In this document: positions 1 to 10,086 of the stretch, piece by piece
Layout of the letters: every line of letters begins with the position of its first letter
Numbering within the stretch: position 1 is the first letter of the stretch
Assembly (NCBI GenBank): GCA_018136815.1
Contig: CM030940.1
Coordinates: 239,843-303,842 of the forward strand
DNA: 64,000 nt
Direction: 5' to 3'
DNA from: Isochrysis galbana
Lineage: Eukaryota > Haptophyta > Isochrysidales > Isochrysidaceae
Notes under the pieces: model-generated
The model's input: only the letters and a program-made list of their open reading frames with translations
The model's database searches: none
What the model was told of the DNA's origin: nothing
Translations under genes and position numbers: made by a program

Positions 1-1244
1 AGATAGAAGAGAAGAGAGAAGTGAGAGCCAGAGAGAGAGGACTTCACAGCAGAGAAGAAAATACAGAGAGTACAAGTAAGGGATATAAAAATAGAACTCA
101 GGGGATGCAGTTGTCGCGGGGGGTGTACATTAGGCATTAGACATTAGGCATTAGACTTTAGACATTAGACATATGACATTAGGCATTAGGCATTAGGCAT
201 AAGGCATTAGACATTAAACGACCGTCGGTCGGCCGATGGACCGACGAGATGACACTACACTCACGTCAACACTCTCCACACTAACGTATCCTTATCACGG
301 AACGCACAGGAACTTGCTGACAGACCGAACGAGGAAGAGAATGCCGGCAAGAGAGCGACGGGGCGACGGACGATCCGACGGGGGCGACCGTTACGCACAA
401 GAATGAGGAAGGAATCTTTCGAAAACCCTTAAGTGAGTTGATGAAGACCGAAGTGAAATAGCGCCACGGTATAATCCAACGGCCAACACCTGAGGGGGAA
501 TCAGGGTCACACATGGGGGCGGTTCCTTGCACCGGCGATACCTGAACGCGCGACTTAGCCTAAAACGCGAGGAGCACGCAAGGAGGTAAGCCAGGTGAGG
601 GGCAAGCAGGCGGCAAGGGAGGCGACAAAGGAGGCGAGGGCAACAAGCAGGGCGAATGGACGAATGTAGGACCCTGCGACGGTAACTCGTGGCTAGCCTG
701 CAAGGAGGGAACATAGAAACGCAAACAACTTCTAAAACAAAAAGGTCGATCGCGGATGCGACAGGCCTGTCCGACAGGAGCACGCACAATGGTTTTTAGG
801 TCAGCGTGTGGAGCTCGACGACATTCTACGCAAGAGTGGTGCACGGCAAGACATCCTCTTTGAGCAGAGTGATGCGTGTGGGGAAGATTGCTTGAATCTT
901 CCTTCAGTGCCGCGTGTCAATGGTGACAACACGGGTGTGCACTGTCGCGCTTACGACTTACGACGGCAAAATGAAACGACTAGCCGAGCACCTAGCACCT
1001 AAACGTATTTCACGTGCGCTGAGGGGTGTCGTGATAGTACCGGGCTAGTCGGAGTAGTGATACTAACGCTCAGATGTTTATTATCATTTTGTCTACATTG
1101 GGGACGACACTTCTCTTGTATGTAGACGTTATTCTGGTAAGCAAAAGTACTATTAAGTGTTTATCTAGACTACTACACGTTCACTGTGATCGAAAGTCTA
1201 TTGTGGAATCTAGTCTCCACCCGCCGCCGCCGCGCGCGCGCGCG
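1..1244. other. Upstream non-coding stretch with heptamer repeat
   Basis: No convincing gene is seen. Positions about 128-226 hold roughly a dozen degenerate copies of a 7-bp unit (TTAGGCA / TTAGACA). The rest is unremarkable sequence, and the last 200 bases probably contain the 5' leader of the gene that starts at 1245. A CG dinucleotide run lies directly before that start codon. Confidence 0.5.
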
Positions 1245-4200
1245 ATGGCGTCGGGGTGCTCTCCTCTGCTCGACGTCGACGAGCTCGGCCAGGCGTGGCG
1301 GCAGGGAGGATGGTCGGTGGGATGCTCGGCACTCTCTGTCGGCTGCTGCCTGAGCCTACTTCTACTCGTCGCACGCGATCCCGCGCTCCGCCTCGCTCCC
1401 CACAGAGTTATACCTTTCCGCTCAGCGCTCACCGCAGCGCAGTCTTCCGTCTTTCTTCTCGCCAGCGCTCCCCAGGCGCCCTGGGCGTCGGCGGAGGAGG
1501 TGGAGGGTCCTGGGGGATCAGTCCTGTCCTTGGACGTCGAGAGCGATGAGAGACGACGGCTGCGTGGCGCGTACGATTGGCTCGGATGCGCGATTGCACT
1601 CAGCCAGCTGTGAGTGGATTGTGATGGCGGCTGCATGGGGGTACTGAAAAGGGCTTGCAGCGCAGGGGGTGGGGGGTGGGGTGGGGGGGGGGGGGCTGGA
1701 GAGGCTTGAAGAGAGAGCGGGGGACGGGTAGTTAGGGGGTTGTGGAGCTCGGGCAGGAGGGCGCTCGGGAAGAGGCAATGGAGGGGAGGACGAGAAAAGT
1801 TCCGCTAGCCGTTGGTGCATGGCAGCAGTACAGGAGTGGGGAGTGGCTGGGCCTGTGGGTTGACGCTAGTCGGCAGCGTGGGCGCCCGGGGAAGGGATGG
1901 GGGGTCAGGAGGGTTCGGGAAGAGGGGATGCGGCTGGTAACGAGCTGCTGGGACTTGGAACAGGTGTGCATAGCCGCTGTAAATGCAAGGAGCCTCTCGC
2001 ATGGGAGTGCACACCAAGGGACGGAGAGGGAGGGAGTGTGGCGCGGCAAGCGGAAGTTCTAGAAGTTGGTGGCGCTTGGAGGGGAGTAAGGGTCAGCCAT
2101 GTGGGGGTTGGGCGCCTGTAACGCGAAACGTCAACATCGGCCTAGGTCGCTTCAGATGGAGCAACTGGACGGACGTGCACGCACCAACGGTCAGGAAGGA
2201 ATGACTCAGCAAGGCAGGCCTATGAGGGGGCGTTGGCCTGTCCAAGGCTCGCTGCACAGTACCATGCGAGCGGCACCAACCGCCTGCAGCCCATCCGACC
2301 CTTCCCTTCCCCCGGACGGATTGACGCAGGTGCATCATGCTCGAGCTCATCATCATCGTCACTGACCCATTCCGCCCAGACCGTGCCATGCACGCATATA
2401 CACTCCTTGTTGTCGGCGGCGCCACACTACTCACTGTGATGGCGCAGACAGCGTACTCGGGCCCACCCGACGCCCATCTGGCCGATGAAGGCCTCGCCCG
2501 CTTCCCATGCGAGTATCAGGTGACGGGGGCTCCGGGCTCTTGGGATCGCGCGGCGCTAATCGTGGGCGACATACTTATGTGCGTTTCCACCATCCTGCCC
2601 ACGTGGTACAGGAGCTTATCGTCCTTGCTGGGCGTGCGTGGAACGTCTTCTTCTCTGTAGTGGCCATAAGTGCGGTCCCGCCTTTCGCCGTGCCTTACAG
2701 GGCTGCGTTACGGCCGTCAAAGGCCTGGCATGCGCGGCGTGTCGGTGCGGCACGCCATTCCTTTGTTCACCTCGCCCTACATCGCCTGCCCCTCTCGCAG
2801 CCATGCTGCTCGAGCTGTCCGAACGCCTCGACTGGGGTCTCGTCTCATCGCGCGCTGCGCGCCGCCACGCATGGAACGCTGCGCTCGCCTACACTGTGCC
2901 CTACCTCGTGCTCGACGCAATCCAGGATTGGGTGCTTCCTGCAATGAAGCCAGCCCATGCGCCAGCACTAGCGATCTGCCGATCAGTGCTATTCGTGGTG
3001 GCGTGCCCGCTGCGCGGGGCTCTCGACACGTGCGTGTGGGCCGTACTGCAGCGCAGGCAGCTATTCCGCTGTGCGGCCACACCGGCGGATGGCGTCGGAG
3101 CCAACGAAGAACTCGCCGACCTGCGCGCGGCACTGCGGTACGATCTCGTGCAACTGACTGCCTTTGGTATTGCTAGCCTCTCCGGAGGTGCACGCGCGCG
3201 CGTCGCGAGGATCGCACCCGCACACCTGCACGGTGAGCAAGCCGGCCGGTGGCCGCCACCGCCGGCGGCGCGCCGGATGCGCACGCAGGGCGGCGAGGTG
3301 GAACGGCTGATGCATGTACCGCTTGCGCGCCTCTCGACCTCCGTGCCCGCGTCCGCCGCCGCCCGGCCGCTCACCGGCTCGTCCGACCACTCACTCGACC
3401 AAGCTGAATCCGGCTCGCTCGTCTTCGGACATTACCGCGCCAATACGTTTGCTGCGCTCCGCGAGGCACTGACTGTAGACGAGGTCGATTTCACCGACGC
3501 CTTTGCGCAAATCAGAGTGCCCTTCGCAGTATCGCCGGCGGAGGGTGCCCAGCGACCCACACCGATTGTTCACCAGACCGGCAGCGCTGCGCAACTTCCC
3601 TCGCCGCGCGCAGCCAAGGCGGCAGCTGACCCTTCTGGCCTTGCCGAGGTGGCCTCGTCTGGTGCGTCGGGTTCATACTTCTACTTCACGCCGTGCAAGC
3701 GCTTCATCGTCAAGACCATTTCCAAGCGCGAAAAGGTGTGGCGGCCCACTGAGCTGCGCAGAAACTCATCGAGCCCACCGGCATGGTTCCCGTCCCTCCG
3801 TCCTGCCTCTCCCGGCTGGATTCCCGCGGGCACAGCTGACCGTGAGTCGTGCCGCCCCAGCCGCCCCGTGAGGCTGCCCGCCCCGTCCTCGTCGGCTTCA
3901 TGTAGGATCGGCTTGTCGCGCTCGCAGCCGCCCTCCTGAGCCACGTGCGCTCCAGCCCGCTGCGGGAGGCGCGCCGGCTCGATGTCCCACCCTCACTCAT
4001 TCAGTACTACGGCGCCTACTCCATCCGCGTGCCGCCTGGGCCCATCCGACGCGCGCTTGGGTGCAACTTTGGACGGCCCCAAGTGTACTACGTGGTGATG
4101 CGCAACCACCTTTATGGGCTAGCCAAGCCGCACCTCACCTTTGACCTCAAGGGCGCTACCTTCAACCGACGGAGGCTGGGCGAGCACGCGGCCGACTCAC

Positions 4201-4977
4201 TGCGCTCGGCAATCGTTGAGGGCCAGTGCGCAGACTGGTGCGGCGTCCAGAGGCGGGGGAGGGAGCAGTGTGGTCGCCAGCGCGCCTTCCCTCGCATCCC
4301 GCATGCCGTGCCCCTCATCTGCCCTCCCTCCCCGTCGCCTTAAATTTAGGAGCGGCACTCTCCTCGACTCGGACTGGCTGAGCCTCCCCATCACGCTCCC
4401 CCTCCCACCTGCCGTGCGTGTGGCCCTTGCGCTTGTGCTGGCTAGGGACGTGCGATTTCTCGCGTCGCAAGGCCTCATCGACTACTCGCTCCTCATCGGC
4501 GTGCCACTGCAGTCGAGTGGCAATGACGCCGCTAGAGTGCATGAATGCCGACCCCGTGCCGCCGCCGAGTTGCCGTCTTCCACGCCGCCCCACAGGCTGC
4601 AAGGCAGCGACGCGTGGTGGGAGAGCGCACCACTCCAGCGCAGTCGCGCCAGTGGCGCAATCCTTGGTCCCTCTGCATTGGTCGGAATTGGTATCATCGA
4701 TATTTTTGAGCGCTGGGAGAGCGGTTGGTGCCTTCAGCGCGCCGTGCTCTCGGCAGTGCTCCGGCTGACGTGCGCCGCGCCCGCCGACGCGACGACGGCG
4801 CTACCGCCGCGCGCCTACGCGCTCCGGTTCGAGGAGTTTGTTGCGATTGAGGTGCTTCGTCTGCCAAGGGAGGAGCGCGATGTGCTCTTACCCTCGTGGA
4901 GGCACCTATGGGCCAGCCGGCCGCGCGAGAACCCGCCAGGCCAATGCGACGAGCTCATCGACTGCTACGGTGTGTAG
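1245..4977 (+). CDS. GPCR-PIPK: 7TM receptor fused to phosphatidylinositol phosphate kinase
   Basis: The protein joins an N-terminal heptahelical membrane region to a C-terminal PIP kinase, an architecture known from Dictyostelium RpkA and the oomycete GPCR-PIPKs. The proposed model is join(1245..1609, 2330..2637, 2801..3735, 3906..4225, 4350..4977), about 851 residues; introns 1, 3 and 4 use phase-consistent GT/AG signals. Hydrophobic segments in exons 1-3 fit seven helices. Kinase landmarks run in family order: glycine loop GASGSYFYF followed by lysine in FIVKTISK (exon 3), YVVMRN and DLKGATFNRR (exon 4), IDYSLLIGV and the activation region GIGIIDIFERW (exon 5), ending in YALRFEEFV. All recognisable catalytic residues are present, so it is probably active at a membrane, making PIP2-type lipids under receptor control. 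The exon 2/3 join is the weak point: donor 2638 is poor, and 2579/2660 is an alternative that would delete a helix. The ligand is unknown. Confidence 0.88.
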
Positions 4978-5439
4978 CGTTACGAAGTGGGCGCCAGGTA
5001 AAGGACCAAGCCCTCACTTGGACTCGCGGTTGCGGCCGGAAGGTCAACCGGCGAGATGCAGCTGCGGGCTCTCAACTTGCCCGCGTATTGCTCGCGTAGT
5101 ACTTTCGATGCAAAGCGACATTCCCATGGCAAAACATCAAATCGGCACACCTCTCGCAGGCGGTTCAGGGCCGTGACACACTCAGATCTATGGCAAAAGG
5201 GTTAAACAAGAAAATCAAAGAAAGCTGAGATCGGCCTTCTTTGGAGCCTACTATTATTAACTCCTTACTGCCGGAGCACCTATACAGGTGGTTCCGCTCG
5301 GTCTTTTTACTTGTCCTCTTGGCAGCTTCACCCGCGGGCGACGAGCCGCCGGTATGGCACAGGGGGCTTGCCCGGACACACCGCTATGGCTCAACTACCT
5401 AAATATAGGAAGATCTAGGCAGGTTTTGTGAAGCATTTC
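4978..5439. other. Intergenic region, nothing recognised
   Basis: This holds the 3' flank of the GPCR-PIPK gene and then low-coding sequence up to the transposon end at 5440. No gene or RNA signal is seen. Confidence 0.5.
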
Positions 5440-6881
5440 TAGGGCGGTCAAACAGGGGCTTTTTAACTACTAGTAAGGGTTGGGCTGCATTTTTTGACCG
5501 TGGCGCGAGGCCCAATAAAAAACCTTCAGGGGGGGCCACCTGCCGCCACGAAAATCTTAGCCAGGAAATGGTGCGATTCTCCCCCCCTCCCCCCCCCTCC
5601 GTCACGCGCGCTCACGCTCTACCCGTAAAGAATTGGCGGTCGCGCCCGCGGGGGGATCGATTCCTTTATATCTAAGCTACATTCGGCATTTGATTCCCGC
5701 CCGATGCAGCGCCGTGTCGGGCTGCCGACAGTCCGACCACCCCCTGACCCTCTGGCATCATGGCCCGCGCAGCCCACCCAGCTCCTCACAGCGCGCGCAC
5801 GCGGCTACCCTGGCTGCCGCAGACCCCGCCCTGACCATCCCGACCCGCCCCTCGCAGGATTCGCCCTCACTCGAACTCGGCATCGAGAACCAGGACCAGC
5901 TCACCGACGCGGCCGTCCACGCGTGGCTGACAAGCCTCCGCGTTGAGGCTGCCCTCGCGGCCCTCCTCTCTCTGACAGTGCCAGATTCGGCGCTGATCGA
6001 TGAGGCAAGACCCGTGGGTGACCTCAGGACGGGCCACGTCGTAGCTCTCTACGCCGCGGCGAGCAAAAAAGCCCAAGATCTTGCCAGAGCGCCTCACAGC
6101 GCATCTGGCGGGAACCCACCACCCAAAGCAGAAATCATCTTCTGCCGCTGGGTGGTGGGCTTGGCAGGCGGTATTGGGAATCAACCCATACTGCCAATGA
6201 CGCCATCCGGATGGATCGTCGAAAACGGCCACGCAGCGCGCCCGGCATCGGTTCGAAGTTGGGCTCTCCGGGCCTCCCTCGGCGACGGCTCAACGTTCAA
6301 TGGGCTCGGCGGGTGGTGATTTCGACGAGGGTTCGGCGCGCGGCCTGCCCGATTGGCGTGACCATCCGGGTGGGATATGCGTATATGGTATCTGGTGGGG
6401 TCCGCCATCCGGATGGATCGTCGAAAACGGCCACGCAGCGCGCCCGGCATCGGTTCGAAGTTGGGCTCTCCGGGCCTCCCTCGGCGACGGCTCAACGTTC
6501 AATGGGCTCGGCGGGTGGGTGCTTTCGACGAGGGTTCGGCGCGCGGCCTGCCCGATTGGCGCGACCATCCGGGTGGGATATGCGTATATGATATCTGGTG
6601 GGGTCCGCCATCCGGATGGATCGTCGAAAACGGCCACGCAGCGCGCCCGGCATCGGTTCGAAGTTGGGCTTTTTGAGCTTTTGCGATTTTAGCGTCTTTT
6701 GTCAGTTTTTGATTACGTTTTGTTATGGGGGCCCAAGGGGGGGTCCGGGTCCTAATGGGCCCCGGATATGTGCTAGTTGGGTGTATTGGGAACTTTCTCC
6801 CGAAAAAAATCCTTAAATTTCCTCAATTCTGAGATGGTCATTTTTTCACCCCTTATAAAAAAACACTGTTTGACCGCCCTA
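5440..6881. mobile_element. 1.44-kb DNA transposon, TIR TAGGGCGGTCAAACAG, 7-bp TSD
   Basis: The ends are perfect 16-bp inverted repeats (TAGGGCGGTCAAACAG at 5440, its complement ending at 6881). They are flanked by GCATTTC at 5433-5439 and 6882-6888, a 7-bp target duplication. Inside are a GC-rich ~600-bp section with a conserved open frame (about 5633-6180), two and a half tandem copies of a ~203-bp unit (6203-6670) and an AT-richer tail. No transposase domain is recognised, so the element is probably non-autonomous. The same right end recurs at 24361 and 40955. A 7-bp duplication is unusual; hAT elements give 8 bp, and Dada elements give 6-7. Confidence 0.85.
6203..6670. repeat. ~203-bp tandem repeat inside the 1.44-kb transposon
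   Basis: The phrase beginning CCATCCGGATGGATCGTCG recurs at 6203, 6405 and 6608, spacing 202-203 bp. The third copy is cut off near 6670. The reverse complement of this unit aligns with the 204-bp satellite at 35.2-38.4 kb. Confidence 0.85.
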
Positions 6882-6935
6882 GCATTTCAGTTTAACTACC
6901 TAAAAAATTTCAGAAAAAGGGTTAAGGGTTAAGAG

Positions 6936-8282
6936 TTGAAAAGTGAAGCATCTATCATCTATTTGGGTGCTTCGCCTTATTATGAAAATCGAATCATCTC
7001 CAAGGAGCAAGTGGGCTTTGTGCCTAGGAGGATGATAGGCGAAGCCACCCATCTGCTAAAGCTAGTGCAAGCATACCTGGATGACGCAGACGAAGAGGGA
7101 TTAGCCCTGGCGATAGACTGGGAGAAAGCTTTCGATAGAGTCAGTTGGGATTATTATCATAAAGCGATACAGGCATTGGGTTTCGGCCCCGGTTACTCTA
7201 GATGGCTAACACTATTAACTAATGCGGATTCCCTTCCGATCAGATGGATCAAGTGTCGCATTCGCGATGTCTCAGAGGCAAAAAGAAATAACAGTAAAAG
7301 AAAAACAGTAAACAGTAAAAAGAAACAGAGGAAGAAAGAAGAAGAAGAGTGGAAAAGAAGAGAAAAAAACCCAGAGTATATAGGGCGGTTCTCAGCCCTT
7401 CCCATCGGCCCTATGGCTACGTAAACTCTCGCGTGGCATAGTGGTTCAACCCACCGCCTTCATACCAACCTTTTGCTCTGGGTCGCGAGTTCGAGTCCGG
7501 ACGGAGCGCTCTGCAGTTCGAGCCCCGCTCCTTCTCCTCTCCGCTCTTCTTCTACAGTTAAATTCCACGCTCTTCGTCTACCGTTAAATTCCGCACTCCG
7601 TCTACCGTTAGAAATCCTGCCTCTTCCTACTGTTAAAAATTCCGGCTACCGTTAAAATCCTGCCTCCGTCGCCTTGCCAAGACATTTCCTCTGCCTTCCT
7701 GCCGACTTCCTTGCCAGTTCCTTCCGCCCCGGTTTCCCGCTTGTCTCTAAATCGGTTTCACCGCATTACGACCAAGCTTAGTGGGGAAAACTCCTCGTCC
7801 AGTTCCGTTACCCGAAAATCTCGTTCATCTCGTTACAATCCAAGCTGCGGCATGATTTCCACATCAAGGCCAATGGTAGACGCAGCAATCCCTTCACGAT
7901 ACATTGCGGCATGCCCCAAGGGTGCCCGCTATCGCCCCTAGCTTTTCTCTTAGTGGCCGAAGGCCTGACACGACTAGTCAACGCCGACCCTGAGATGAAG
8001 GGAATCACAATAGGACCTAGAGAGTTAAGGCTTTCGCAGTTTGCCGACGACACGCAAATTTTAGCGAGCTCTTTCGAGTCACTTGAGAGGGCGATGCACA
8101 TCTTAGAGAGCTATGGAACCGCCACCGGGGCTAGGGTGAACAAAAACAAGAGTATACTAATAAGAATGGGATCGCTTACAGGGGCGCAGGTCCCCGAGAC
8201 GCTAGCTTATCTTAAAACACTCGGCGAAGGCGAGTATGCGACCATTCTAGGAGTCCCTTTCTGGGAAGACCTGAAGCAAACC
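6936..8282 (+). pseudogene. Non-LTR retrotransposon (LINE) reverse transcriptase, interrupted
   Basis: Two blocks of one reverse transcriptase are present. The first (6936-7253) carries the N-terminal RT blocks, with SKEQVGF and the motif-A region LAIDWEKAFDRV. The second (7869-8282) carries GMPQGCPLSPLA, the catalytic FADD motif (motif C) and the VNKNKS block. A 610-bp insertion at 7254-7863 separates them; removing it with one target copy joins the blocks in the same frame. After PFWEDLK at about 8275 the family sequence stops, and the remaining open frame to 8402 is unrelated. No endonuclease domain is seen upstream, so this is a fragment truncated at both ends and cannot be functional here. 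It lies directly beyond the right end of the DNA transposon, starting just after the target duplication. Confidence 0.85.
7254..7863 (+). mobile_element. 610-bp TG...CA insertion with tRNA-like boxes (solo LTR or SINE-like)
   Basis: The insert starts TGTCGCATTCGCGA and ends TTTCCACA. TCAAG flanks it at 7249-7253 and 7864-7868 (ATCAAG if one more base is counted). TG...CA ends with a 5-bp duplication suggest a solo LTR. It also contains a box-A-like TGGCATAGTGG near 7433 and a box-B-like AGTTCGAGTCC near 7488, as in a tRNA-derived SINE head, though the T-arm does not fold well. Related copies lie at 22975-23350 and 39949-40583. Confidence 0.75.
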
Positions 8283-8860
8283 ATCTCCACATCCCATTCA
8301 ACCTTAGCTCTCCCCATGACCAACTCTGCGGAGCTTGTCTTTGCTTACTTTTGCTACCACATTCAGCATGCGGTGCTGCACTCGGGCGTCCGCTCGCACT
8401 AGAGGAGTTTTATTTTAGACCTTTTGGAGCAGTAGGCAAGCGGATTGGACACTTAGATGACAAAACCAAGCTTGGTGATCACTGAAGGTCTCAAAGAGGG
8501 CAGTCAAAGCAATATTTCATCTCCTGGGGACCATGGGTAGAAGAGCTCCCCATTGAGTGGTATCAGCCGTTTCTCCCGTTTCTAGGACAAGCAGCAATTC
8601 CGACCAGGTGACCCGTAAACGCGTCACAAAACTTGGTGTTGCTGAGGGAATGGTGCCTAGGTACACCTGGAACATTTAATGAGGACATGCATGTGGTAAC
8701 TCAATAGCCAAGGTTTGGGACAAAATAACATGGTATGCTCATGCTCTCACCTAGCAAAGTCCGTCCTAGTTTCTAGGACTGGTCCTAGAAAGCTGGGTAC
8801 CTTTATCCGTAAAGGCCCCCATGACCCATGAGGGATTGTTGTGTGAAGCGCCCGCCCCCG
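8283..8860. other. Non-coding or decayed sequence after the LINE fragment
   Basis: Only short broken reading frames are present. Nothing in this stretch can be assigned to a family by eye. Confidence 0.4.
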
Positions 8861-8869
8861 AGGGGTGCA

Positions 8870-9220
8870 CTGATGGTAGGAGTTGCCTCCATGGGGGTGG
8901 CAGCAGAGCTGCGACACCCCGTGGGGAGTCCTTGAGGGGGTGGCAAGGCGGCGGCGGTGGGGGCGAGAGTCTGAGTCTGGTTCTGTTGGTCTGCAGGGAA
9001 CAAGACTTTGCCTGTTCCCTGTCTCTGTCTCTGTGGCTGCAAGGGAGGAGAGGGAGGCGGGGCCATGTCGACGTCTTGGTCGGGAGGGGCAGCGGCCTGG
9101 GAGCGCTTCGGCTCCGGCGGCTTGGGTCGGCCCTTGTGGGGCGTCGTGACGGCGGGGGACTGGGAGAGGGGAGCGGTCGGCGCGCGCTCCATCGCTGAAA
9201 CTATAACAATAGTTTTTTCA
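8870..9220 (+). repeat. Interspersed repeat with hairpin tip, copy 1
   Basis: A GC-rich repeat of about 350 bp ends in CGCGCGCTCCATCGCTGAA followed by the hairpin AACTATAACAATAGTT. Related copies are at 22620-22985 (-), 31500-31735 (+) and 61370-61572 (+). The end module alone recurs at 9425-9466 and, diverged, at 9640-9690, 25305-25345 and 31370-31400. Open frames here are by-products of GC-rich sequence. The family may be the 3' end of a Helitron-like or other hairpin-terminated element, but no defining terminus was proven. Confidence 0.6.
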
Positions 9221-9689
9221 TGCTACGTAGACGTAGAGCGTAGAGCCATGGTGGCAACCTGTTCGGTGCCAGTGCTCGCCACCCCGCGCGCTTGCGCGGG
9301 CGTGGTTTGGATGGGCTGGATGGGCTTTGAGAGGGCTCTCTGACGAGCCGCCTCGGGCGGGCCGTGGGCGTGCGGCGTCCCAGGTGGGGCGCAGTGGCGA
9401 GGGTCGCCTGGGGCTCTCGGGAGCGGTCGCGCCACGCTCCATAGGTCAAACTATAACAATAGTTTTCGAATAAGTTCCAAGGCATACGCATGAGCGCGCA
9501 GCGCCTCCGCAAACCGCAACCCCCCATGGGATATGAGAATATGACAACTGGATAAACGGCCGCTTCGCCAGCAACTGCTCGCGCGTGATCACTGGGGTGC
9601 GGGGGGCGCCCTCGGCGGGGGGGCCGAAGGAGAGGAGGGGTGCGCCGGCGCGCTCCATGCATGGCGACCAACTATAAGGTTACTTGCTA

Positions 9690-10086
9690 TTCTCCTCTGA
9701 AGTATAAAGTACAAAACGGCATCGACAATGTCTAGAAGTCACAAACACAGTCCATTATCCTATCGAGGTGATACAGAGCACGTGCTGTACAACTTCAATC
9801 AATTGCAGCAAGCCCATCCTGCGCCCGAACATGCCTAAAGGATTGATGGATGAGATTGCACTTGCAAATCGCAAAAAAGTGAGAAAGCACACTATTCGGA
9901 ACAAGGACATGTTGTCCGTTTCATATGCGCGGGCAAGGTACTGTGTTCGAGTCTTGATGCGCCTAGAAGTGCCACAACCACCTTCACATCGATAGCAAAA
10001 AAAGCGCTCCCTCCGATTGCGCATCCACCAAGTCCGTGCGTAACTAGAGTTTGTTTGAAGCGGATCATCCTGTCTCACGTGTGGGT
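9690..10086. other. Intergenic sequence downstream of the Cables-like gene
   Basis: Moderately AT-rich sequence with no recognised coding region. It contains the 3' flank of the minus-strand gene that ends at 10087. Confidence 0.4.

Noticed and set aside
281..844. Minus-strand frames near the window start
   Set aside because: Compositional frames with no motif, overlapping each other in different phases.
6190..6690. CRISPR-like array
   Set aside because: Units of about 203 bp without unique spacers in a eukaryotic transposon; not a CRISPR.
5440..6888. hAT assignment for the 1.44-kb element
   Set aside because: The TAGGG start resembles hAT, but both this element and the 4.7-kb element give 7-bp, not 8-bp, duplications.
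7430..7505. A true tRNA gene
   Set aside because: Box A and box B resemblances exist, but the T-arm does not pair and the A-B spacing is too long; the segment recurs as part of a dispersed element.
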